NCBI GenBank assembly: GCA_018652925.1
Contig: JABIBH010000175.1
Span: 1-5,194 of the forward strand
Direction: 5' to 3'
Length of the DNA: 5,194 nt
Origin: a bacterium
GTDB taxonomy: Bacteria; Krumholzibacteriota; Krumholzibacteriia; LZORAL124-64-63
The notes under the pieces are model-generated. The model worked only from the letters and a program-made list of their open reading frames with translations, did not search any database and was not told where the DNA came from. The position numbers and the translations under genes were made by a program. The number at the start of each line of letters is the position of its first letter. The first letter of the stretch is position 1. Below are positions 1 to 5,194 of the stretch, piece by piece.

Positions 1-610
1 CCAGTTCCGATGGAATTGCAGCACAGTTTACTTCGACAAGTGGATTTGAGTGACGATTACTACCGGCATGAATTGCCTTCACGACAAGCTCTTTGCCTGT
101 TCCATTTTCACCTGTAATTAGAACCGTTGCATCTGTAGGTGCTACTTGGTCGATAAATTTATGTACATCCTGCATTAAAGAACATTGACCAATAAGAGGA
201 GCATTATAGCCAGTTCCATCGCGTAATCTGTTTCTGTCTTCTTGAATTTGTGTGAATTCTATTCCATTTTTCAGCGTCAGCAGCAACCGGGATCGATCCA
301 ATGGTTTTTCCAGAAAATCGTAAGCTCCCATTTTTACAGCTTCGACAGCAGTGTCTATATCTCCATGCCCGGAAATTACGATTACCGGCATTTTATATCC
401 AAGTTCGTTGAATTTAGCGAGAACTTCAAAACCATCCATACCAGGCATCTTTATATCCAGAAATACAGCATCGACCTGATTTGCTGCCATCACAGATAAA
501 GCTGAGGGCCCATCACCAGCAGTCAAAACATTATATTTTTCGTAAGTTAGTATCTGCTCAAAAGTTGAACGGATAGCAGCTTCGTCATCTATTATTAAAA
601 CGGTTTTCAC
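1..610 (-). CDS. NtrC-family sigma-54-dependent response regulator (partial, C-terminal part off the left edge)
   Basis: This is the first 203 residues of a two-component response regulator that should activate sigma-54 promoters once phosphorylated by a sensor kinase. Seen: an N-terminal receiver domain (about residues 1-120) with the acidic pair D8/D9, phospho-acceptor D52 in LDIKMPGMDG, the switch Ser S80 and the conserved lysine K102 in FLEKPL. A short linker leads into an AAA+ domain starting near residue 138 (PLIGQCSLMQ), with Walker A GENGTGKE at 167-174 and the VNCAAIP motif at 194-200. Known of the family: full proteins are about 450 residues, with a GAFTGA loop, Walker B and a C-terminal Fis-type DNA-binding helix; all of these lie outside the window. 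The GTG start at 610 is chosen because AGGAG sits 6 nt upstream and the only nearby ATG is followed at once by TTG TGA. The partner kinase and targets cannot be told from here, so no gene symbol is given. Confidence 0.93.
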   Translation of the reverse strand, partial: MKTVLIIDDEAAIRSTFEQILTYEKYNVLTAGDGPSALSVMAANQVDAVFLDIKMPGMDGFEVLAKFNELGYKMPVIVISGHGDIDTAVEAVKMGAYDFLEKPLDRSRLLLTLKNGIEFTQIQEDRNRLRDGTGYNAPLIGQCSLMQDVHKFIDQVAPTDATVLITGENGTGKELVVKAIHAGSNRHSNPLVEVNCAAIPSEL

Positions 611-616
611 AACATT

Positions 617-621
617 CTCCT
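617..621 (-). promoter_or_regulatory. Ribosome binding site AGGAG of the response regulator
   Basis: On the minus strand AGGAG lies 6 nt before the GTG codon at 608-610. It is the strongest Shine-Dalgarno match in the divergent region. It decides the start, because the frame has no in-frame ATG nearby and the receiver domain begins directly with MKTVLIIDDE. Confidence 0.75.
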
Positions 622-628
622 AGAAAAC

Positions 629-657
629 TTGCTACCAGTGTAACAATCGGTTATGAC
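629..657 (+). promoter_or_regulatory. Candidate sigma-70-type promoter for rlmN
   Basis: TTGCTA (629-634) and TATGAC (652-657) are separated by 17 bp, and each matches 4 of 6 consensus positions. Transcription would start near base 664, downstream of the alternative ATG at 653 and upstream of the ATG at 716, so it fits the shorter rlmN. The match is weak and could be chance. The same 105-bp divergent region must also carry the promoter of the response regulator on the other strand. A TTGACA box exists there (complement of 691-696), but I see no good -10 partner. No sigma-54 -24/-12 element was found on either strand. Confidence 0.3.
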
Positions 658-715
658 TTACCAGTCCAACTTTCACTGTAACGGACTCCATGTCAAGACC
701 AGAACGGCATTTTTG

Positions 716-1744
716 ATGAAACAACTAATTAGAGATATACCAATCAAATCCATTCCTGAACTTGTTGCAGCAATGAATCAGCCTAAATTCAGAAGCAAAC
801 AGCTTCAACAATGGTTATGTGGAAAAGGTGCCCTTGAATGGGATCAGATGTCTAATATTCCTGCCTCTCTACGTAATAAACTTGCTGACAAATTTGCACT
901 CTCAGGGCTCAGCATTGCCGAGCAACAATTATCTTCTGATGGAACCAGGAAATTCCTGTTTATGCTTAGAGATGAGCAAACAATCGAGAGTGTCATTATT
1001 CCTATGGATAAGCATTACACTTTTTGTGTGTCATCACAGGTTGGGTGTGCAATGGGTTGCTCTTTTTGTGCAACTTCCCGTGGTGGCCTTGTGCGAAATC
1101 TAACCAGCGCTGAAATTGTTGAACAAGTAATCCATTTGCAAAAACATATTTCAGATGACAAACCAAAAAGCTGGAACATTGTATTTATGGGTATGGGCGA
1201 ACCTCTGGATAATTGGGACAATGTAGCTGCCGCTATAGAAACATTCGTCGATGAACAGGGATTCGATATATCACCCCGTCGAATCACAATTTCTACATCG
1301 GGGCACATTGCCGGTCTGAAAAAAATGCAACGCAGTGAATATGGAGTTGGACTCACTGTGTCGGTTAACAGTTGTGATGATAGCGTGAGGAAAAAACTGA
1401 TGCCTGTCCCAGGGCGAACACCCCTTCCTGAAATTCTTGACGCAGCGGAAGAATATTCCAAAAGACTTTTTGGTGGAATCACAATTGCTTATGTGTTGCT
1501 TGAGGGAATTAACGACAGCAAATCGGATGCTAGAGTTCTTGCAAGTTTAGTCCGAGACAGACCGTTTAAAGTCAACCTGATTCCACTTAATGCAATAAAC
1601 GACAAACAAAAGAAACCACAGGAAGATCAAATCCTGCAGTTTCAGAAAGCGTTGGCTTCGTATGGTGTCAGGTCATTTATACGATCCAGCAGCGGTGAAG
1701 ACATAGACGCGGCTTGTGGGCAGCTGCGCAACAAACACAAATAG
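716..1744 (+). CDS. rlmN: RlmN-family radical SAM adenine C2-methyltransferase (23S rRNA A2503 / tRNA A37)
   Basis: RlmN methylates C2 of A2503 in 23S rRNA, and in some bacteria A37 of tRNAs, using two SAM molecules, a 4Fe-4S cluster and a methyl-cysteine intermediate; it is cytosolic. Seen, for a 342-residue protein: an N-terminal accessory domain (about 1-80, with QPKFRSKQLQQWL), the radical-SAM motif CAMGCSFC (C111, C115, C118), GEP at 161-163, STSG at 193-196, NLIPLN near 287-292, and both catalytic cysteines, C104 in CVSSQVGC and C334 in DIDAACGQL. The start is uncertain: an in-frame ATG at 653 would add 21 residues that do not look like the family, and neither start has a clear ribosome binding site. 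I prefer 716 because MKQLIRDIP resembles usual family N-termini. Oddities: the common SLHA is SVNS (N218 for His), the usual R-x-x-R-G before the catalytic cysteine reads RSSSG, and the C-terminal tail is short. It is certainly of the RlmN/Cfr family; being the sole housekeeping RlmN is likely but not proven. Confidence 0.92.
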   Translation: MKQLIRDIPIKSIPELVAAMNQPKFRSKQLQQWLCGKGALEWDQMSNIPASLRNKLADKFALSGLSIAEQQLSSDGTRKFLFMLRDEQTIESVIIPMDKHYTFCVSSQVGCAMGCSFCATSRGGLVRNLTSAEIVEQVIHLQKHISDDKPKSWNIVFMGMGEPLDNWDNVAAAIETFVDEQGFDISPRRITISTSGHIAGLKKMQRSEYGVGLTVSVNSCDDSVRKKLMPVPGRTPLPEILDAAEEYSKRLFGGITIAYVLLEGINDSKSDARVLASLVRDRPFKVNLIPLNAINDKQKKPQEDQILQFQKALASYGVRSFIRSSSGEDIDAACGQLRNKHK

Positions 1745-1747
1745 GAA

Positions 1748-2146
1748 TTATACCAAATCGGAAAGCGTGGTTTCACCCAAAGCTATTTCCAGAGCATTTT
1801 GTGCTTTCTGCCACACTTTACTCATGGCACAATCTCCTGATCGATTGCAAGGATCAATTTTCCGCATACAATGGTTCAGAGCGATTCCACCCTCACAAAT
1901 ATCTACAATCTCGAAAAGTGTAATTTCAGAAGGATCTTTTCCAAGAGAGAATCCACCTTTAACACCACGATGTGATTTAATGATATTTTTTTGTGTAAGC
2001 GATTGAAAAATCTTGGCCAAAAACGCTTCTGACACTTGGCATGCCTCAGCTAGTTCTTTAAGCCTGACAGGAGAGCTTTCGGTCCGCCCAACCAACTCCA
2101 TCAATCCCCTTATTGCGTATTCAGTTTGTCTAGTTATCTGCAACAT
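1748..2146 (-). CDS. Rrf2-family transcriptional regulator with three-cysteine Fe-S-type motif
   Basis: A 132-residue DNA-binding regulator of the Rrf2 family (relatives IscR, NsrR, CymR, RirA). Seen: the characteristic N-terminus MLQITRQTEYAIRGLMEL, a winged helix-turn-helix over about residues 24-70 (LKELAEACQVSEAFLAKIFQ as the helices, then the wing HRGVKGGFSL), TLFEIVDICEGG, and a cluster C93-x6-C100-x5-C106 followed by a tryptophan, close to the layout of the cluster ligands of IscR. Two further cysteines are C36 and C84. By family knowledge such proteins often bind a 2Fe-2S or 4Fe-4S cluster and sense iron-sulfur supply, oxidants or nitric oxide; which of these applies here is unknown. 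The ATG at 2146 is preferred over an in-frame TTG at 2167 because GGAAG lies 7 nt upstream and the protein then begins as Rrf2 proteins do. It lies 81 bp downstream of icmF on the same strand and ends 3 bp from rlmN, tail to tail. Confidence 0.93.
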   Translation of the reverse strand: MLQITRQTEYAIRGLMELVGRTESSPVRLKELAEACQVSEAFLAKIFQSLTQKNIIKSHRGVKGGFSLGKDPSEITLFEIVDICEGGIALNHCMRKIDPCNRSGDCAMSKVWQKAQNALEIALGETTLSDLV

Positions 2147-2153
2147 TTGGCTA

Positions 2154-2158
2154 CTTCC
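2154..2158 (-). promoter_or_regulatory. Ribosome binding site GGAAG of the Rrf2 regulator
   Basis: GGAAG on the minus strand ends 7 nt before the ATG at 2144-2146. It supports that start over the upstream TTG at 2165-2167, which would place this site inside the coding region. Confidence 0.6.
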
Positions 2159-2183
2159 ATTTTCCAAAGTGAATCTAAAGAAT

Positions 2184-2211
2184 CAAGACAAAGATGAGCG
2201 TTAAAGTCTTG
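2184..2211. repeat. Inverted repeat CAAGAC-N16-GTCTTG, possible operator
   Basis: Two perfect 6-bp inverted half-sites at 2184-2189 and 2206-2211 are 22 bp apart centre to centre, about two helical turns, as expected for a dimeric regulator. The repeat covers the spacer and -10 area of the candidate Rrf2 promoter and begins 2 bp from its -35 box. That position suggests autorepression by the Rrf2 protein, but this is inference. A transcript terminator for icmF is the other reading; a 6-bp stem with a 16-nt loop and no U-run makes that weak. Confidence 0.4.
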
Positions 2212-2218
2212 TTGTCAA
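2191..2218 (-). promoter_or_regulatory. Candidate promoter of the Rrf2 regulator gene
   Basis: On the minus strand a perfect -35 box TTGACA (complement of 2213-2218) lies in the spacer between icmF and the Rrf2 gene. With a 16-bp spacing the -10 would be CATCTT (2191-2196), only 3 of 6 matches. A good -35 with a poor -10 is typical of regulated promoters, but it could also be chance. If real, the regulator can be transcribed apart from icmF, with a leader of roughly 40 nt. Confidence 0.4.
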
Positions 2219-2227
2219 ATACTCACC

Positions 2228-5194
2228 TTACATTGAACGCCTATATTGGCCACCAACCTCATAAAGAGTATTGGTTATTTCGCCCATAGAGCAATGCCTC
2301 ACGGTATTCATCAACTCAACAAATACGTTCTCACCTTTCAGAACTGCGTTGCGTAATGCTATCAAAGATTCGGATGATTTGTCACTGTGATTCGATTTGA
2401 ACTCTGCCAGATCTATCAGGCGCTGACTCTTTTCCTGGTTGTCACAACGAGCTAAATGAATATCGTTGCTGTCTGCTTGAGCCGTATTGGTGCTGAGATA
2501 TGTATTCACTCCGATAATTGGTAATTCACCAGAATGTTTTTTATGTTCATAAAGAAGACTTTCTTCCTGGATCTTTCCACGTTGGTATTGAGTTTCCATA
2601 GCACCGGGGACACCCCCACGTCGGGAGATATTTTCAAACTCAACAAGCACAGCTTCTTCAACAAGCTCTGTCATCTCATCAATAAATGCTGAACCTTGCA
2701 ATGGATTTTGGTTTTTGGCCCAACCAAGCTCGCGATTGATAATCATTTGAATTGCCATTGCTCGTCGGACTGACTCTTCACTTGGCGTAGTAATTGCTTC
2801 ATCGTAAGAGTTTGTATGCAGCGAATTGCAATTATCATAAATTGCCATCAATGCCTGTAAGGTTGTGCGAATATCATTGAAGTCAATCTCCTGCGCATGC
2901 AAAGATCGACCTGAAGTCTGGATGTGATACTTAAGTTTTTGTGAACGCTGGTTAGCACCATACTTATCACGCATTGCTACCGACCAAATTCGACGCGCAA
3001 CCCTCCCGATTACAGTGTACTCCGGGTCAAGCCCATTACTGAAAAAGAAAGACAGGTTTGGTGCGAAGTCATTGATATCCATACCCCTGCTGAGGTAATA
3101 CTCCACATATGTAAAACCGTTGGCCAAGGTAAATGCCAACTGACTGATAGGGTTGGCTCCAGCTTCTGCAATGTGGTAACCACTGATTGACACGGAATAA
3201 TAATTACGTACTTCGCGATCTATAAAATATTGCTGTACATCGCCCATAAGCTTCATAGCAAATTCAGTTGAAAAAATGCAGGTGTTTTGAGCTTGATCTT
3301 CTTTTAAAATATCTGCCTGAACTGTGCCTCTGATATTGGAAAGCGTTTGTTTTCTGACTTCAGCAATTTCATCTTTGTTCAACTCGCGGCCAAGCTCATC
3401 CTGTTTTTTCTGAAGTTGTTGATCAATTGCGACATTGAAATACATTGCCAACATAATCGGAGCAGGGCCATTGATAGTCATTGAGACACTGGTGTTTGGA
3501 TGACATAAATCAAAGCCATCGTAAAGAGTTCTTACATCATCAATAGTACAGATTGAGACTCCACCCTCACCGATCTTGCCAAAAATATCCGGGCGCTCTT
3601 CAGGATCTTCACCGTAAAGAGTCAGGCTGTCATAAGCAGTAGAAAGTCTTTTTGCATCATCATCTTTGCTGAGATAATGGAATCGTCGGTTTGTTCTTGC
3701 CGGAGATCCTTCGCCAGCAAACTGACGCTTTGGCTCTTCATCTGTTCTCTTGAAAGGGAACACACCAGCTGTGAATGGGAACCGGCCGGGAGCACTTTCC
3801 AATCGTGAGTAAATCAAACGATCCCCTGGGTCTGTAAAGGCAGGAAAAGCCACCCTGGGAATACGCGTTCCTGAAAGAGAAGTTGTTGCAGTATCAAATG
3901 ACAGTTCTCTGGTTCTTACTTTAACTACAACTTCATCTTTTGAGTAACTGCCTATCAGGTCATCCCATTCTTGGAGTTCCAGTAATAAGCTATCCACATC
4001 GTAGCCAGCTAACTGCTGTGATATTTCACTGTTTTCAGGAAGTTGCTCTTGAACAGCTTGCAGGGCAGCATGCTTACGAAGCAATTCTGCATCAAGGTAA
4101 ACTTGTTGTTTATATGCTTTGACCAAAGAAGCTATGTCACCAAGATAGTTTATCTTTCCAGCAGGAATAATTGCAGCCTGGCCTGATGTAGTTTTGGACA
4201 TCTTATTTTGTTCAGCATTAAACAGAGCATTATTTAACCAATTAAATAGAGCGTTAATACCATCATCGTTGAATCGACTGGCAATTGTACCAAATATTGG
4301 CAAATCCTGATCTTCAATTTCAAAACCGTTTCTACTGCGGCGCCATTGTTTCTTTACATCGCGTAAAGCATCTTCACTACCAGTACGATCAAACTTGTTT
4401 ACAACAACTGCGTTTGCATAATCGATCATGTCGATTTTTTCAAGCTGAGTAGCAGCCCCAAACTCACTGGTCATAACATATACCGAGAGATCGCTGATAT
4501 CTGTCACAGCAGAGTCTCCCTGGCCGATGCCACTTGTTTCAACAATTACCAAATCAAAACCAGCAGAACGAACTAAAGGCAGGCAATCTGAAAGAGCTTT
4601 ACTCAACTCGCCTTGCGCACCACGCGTACCAAAACTGCGCATAAAACATCTATCGCCATAAACTGCATTCATTCTAATTCGATCACCAAGTAAGGCACCG
4701 CCGGTTTGCCTTTTACTAGGATCTACTGCAAGTAAAGCAATTTTTAAATCTGGCGAGCTTGCAATAAATCTTCTGATTAATTCATCAGTTAATGAGCTTT
4801 TGCCGGCTCCGCCTGTGCCAGTAATGCCAAGCACTGGAGGTAAATTATTGGAATCTGAACCGGATACTTCACTCATTCCATTTTCAACATTTGAAAGTTC
4901 CACAGCAAGACTAAAGTTCTCGGCAACACAAGTTGGCTTTTGTTCACTAACCTTATTTCTCTGACCCTGGCGAGCATGTGCCCTCTTATTCATATCATCA
5001 ATTATGCCCTGGAGGCCCAATTCACGACCATCATCAGGAGAATATATTTTATCGATTCCATCATCTTCAAGAGCTTTGATTTCATCCGGAATAATGACAC
5101 CACCACCACCACCAAAGATGGCTATGTGCTGTAAGCCTCTTTTGTCCAATTCCGATCTGAGGAACCGGAAAAACTCATTGTGCCCGCCCTGGTA
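2228..5194 (-). CDS. icmF: Fused isobutyryl-CoA mutase IcmF (partial, N-terminus off the right edge)
   Basis: IcmF is a cytosolic adenosylcobalamin-dependent enzyme that interconverts isobutyryl-CoA and n-butyryl-CoA, with its own G-protein chaperone fused between the cofactor and substrate domains. Seen over 988 residues, numbered from the window edge: the C-terminal part of the B12-binding domain (YQGGH at 1-5, FGGGGGVI at 27-34, YSPDDG); a MeaB-like GTPase with Walker A GTGGAGKS at 126-133, DPSKRQTGGALLGDR at 158-172, ETSGIGQGD near 219-227 and the guanine-specificity NKFD at 266-269; a helical linker (about 350-415); then the mutase barrel from about 440, with GRFPFTAGVFPFKR, SGYH with H674, QTSGRSLHAQE, and the C-terminal ENVFVELM...YEVGGQYRRSM. 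F492 and Q636 replace the Tyr and Arg that bind the carboxylate in methylmalonyl-CoA mutase, supporting an isobutyryl-type substrate. The frame is open to the edge; about 70-100 residues, including the DxHxxG cobalamin-binding motif, are missing. Promoter and upstream partners are off-window. The Rrf2 gene follows after 81 bp. Confidence 0.96.
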   Translation of the reverse strand, partial: YQGGHNEFFRFLRSELDKRGLQHIAIFGGGGGVIIPDEIKALEDDGIDKIYSPDDGRELGLQGIIDDMNKRAHARQGQRNKVSEQKPTCVAENFSLAVELSNVENGMSEVSGSDSNNLPPVLGITGTGGAGKSSLTDELIRRFIASSPDLKIALLAVDPSKRQTGGALLGDRIRMNAVYGDRCFMRSFGTRGAQGELSKALSDCLPLVRSAGFDLVIVETSGIGQGDSAVTDISDLSVYVMTSEFGAATQLEKIDMIDYANAVVVNKFDRTGSEDALRDVKKQWRRSRNGFEIEDQDLPIFGTIASRFNDDGINALFNWLNNALFNAEQNKMSKTTSGQAAIIPAGKINYLGDIASLVKAYKQQVYLDAELLRKHAALQAVQEQLPENSEISQQLAGYDVDSLLLELQEWDDLIGSYSKDEVVVKVRTRELSFDTATTSLSGTRIPRVAFPAFTDPGDRLIYSRLESAPGRFPFTAGVFPFKRTDEEPKRQFAGEGSPARTNRRFHYLSKDDDAKRLSTAYDSLTLYGEDPEERPDIFGKIGEGGVSICTIDDVRTLYDGFDLCHPNTSVSMTINGPAPIMLAMYFNVAIDQQLQKKQDELGRELNKDEIAEVRKQTLSNIRGTVQADILKEDQAQNTCIFSTEFAMKLMGDVQQYFIDREVRNYYSVSISGYHIAEAGANPISQLAFTLANGFTYVEYYLSRGMDINDFAPNLSFFFSNGLDPEYTVIGRVARRIWSVAMRDKYGANQRSQKLKYHIQTSGRSLHAQEIDFNDIRTTLQALMAIYDNCNSLHTNSYDEAITTPSEESVRRAMAIQMIINRELGWAKNQNPLQGSAFIDEMTELVEEAVLVEFENISRRGGVPGAMETQYQRGKIQEESLLYEHKKHSGELPIIGVNTYLSTNTAQADSNDIHLARCDNQEKSQRLIDLAEFKSNHSDKSSESLIALRNAVLKGENVFVELMNTVRHCSMGEITNTLYEVGGQYRRSM

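Noticed and set aside
242..499. Open frame of 85 codons on the plus strand opposite the response regulator
   Set aside because: It is antisense to the receiver domain, which has all its conserved residues; the product resembles nothing and has no ribosome binding site.
1015..1482. Open frame of 155 codons on the minus strand inside rlmN
   Set aside because: It overlaps the conserved radical-SAM core of rlmN and is a frame shadow with no recognisable protein features.
1760..1790. Imperfect hairpin GGAAAGC...GCTATTTCC just after the rlmN stop, as a terminator
   Set aside because: The stem is interrupted, no U-run follows, and the segment encodes the conserved-length C-terminus of the Rrf2 protein.
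5099..5113. Five tandem ACC triplets (GGT on the coding strand) as a microsatellite
   Set aside because: They encode the glycine run of the FGGGGGVI motif of the B12-binding domain, a normal feature of IcmF; the codon repetition is minor.
2228..5149. icmF starting at the TTG at 5147-5149
   Set aside because: The frame stays open to the window edge and the upstream residues YQGGHNEFFRF match the B12-binding domain, so the gene is cut by the window rather than starting there.
2228..5194. Methylmalonyl-CoA, ethylmalonyl-CoA or 2-hydroxyisobutyryl-CoA mutase as identity of the large gene
   Set aside because: Those enzymes do not carry a GTPase domain between a B12-binding domain at the N-terminus and the mutase barrel, and the substrate-site Phe and Gln are those of isobutyryl-CoA mutase.

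Overview
The window is an ordinary-looking chromosomal stretch from a free-living bacterium: moderately AT-rich, gene-dense, with Shine-Dalgarno sites and both GTG and ATG starts. It encodes a sigma-54-type response regulator, an Fe-S-type Rrf2 regulator and a coenzyme-B12-dependent mutase. This mixture does not identify a phylum, and no marker here allows more than 'probably Gram-negative, with sigma-54 and B12-dependent acyl-CoA metabolism'.

Layout. (1) Bases 1-610, minus strand: the 5' two-fifths or so of an NtrC-family response regulator (receiver domain plus start of the AAA+ domain), running off the left edge. (2) Bases 611-715: a short divergent intergenic region. (3) Bases 716-1744, plus strand: an RlmN-family radical-SAM 23S rRNA/tRNA adenine C2-methyltransferase with all catalytic cysteines but some unusual substitutions. 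(4) Bases 1748-2146, minus strand: an Rrf2-family regulator with three clustered cysteines, ending 3 bp from the end of rlmN (tail to tail). (5) Bases 2147-2227: a short spacer holding a candidate promoter for the Rrf2 gene overlapped by a perfect 6-bp inverted repeat, a possible auto-operator. (6) Bases 2228-5194, minus strand: icmF, a fused B12-dependent isobutyryl-CoA mutase (B12-binding domain, MeaB-like GTPase chaperone, mutase barrel), complete at its C-terminus and cut at its N-terminus by the right edge.

How they work together. icmF and the Rrf2 gene are on the same strand, with icmF upstream, and could be partly co-transcribed. The Rrf2 protein may sense iron-sulfur, redox or nitrosative status and control itself, and perhaps icmF. 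IcmF interconverts isobutyryl-CoA and n-butyryl-CoA, linking valine/branched-chain catabolism to straight-chain acyl-CoA metabolism; its active-site Phe and Gln support this over methylmalonyl-CoA mutase. The rlmN-like gene and the response regulator are divergently oriented neighbours with no obvious metabolic link to icmF. I see no mobile element, CRISPR array, tRNA, rRNA or large repeat, and no stretch over 300 bases lacks a gene. No clearly new system is visible. The items most worth checking are the Rrf2/operator/icmF arrangement and the divergent RlmN.
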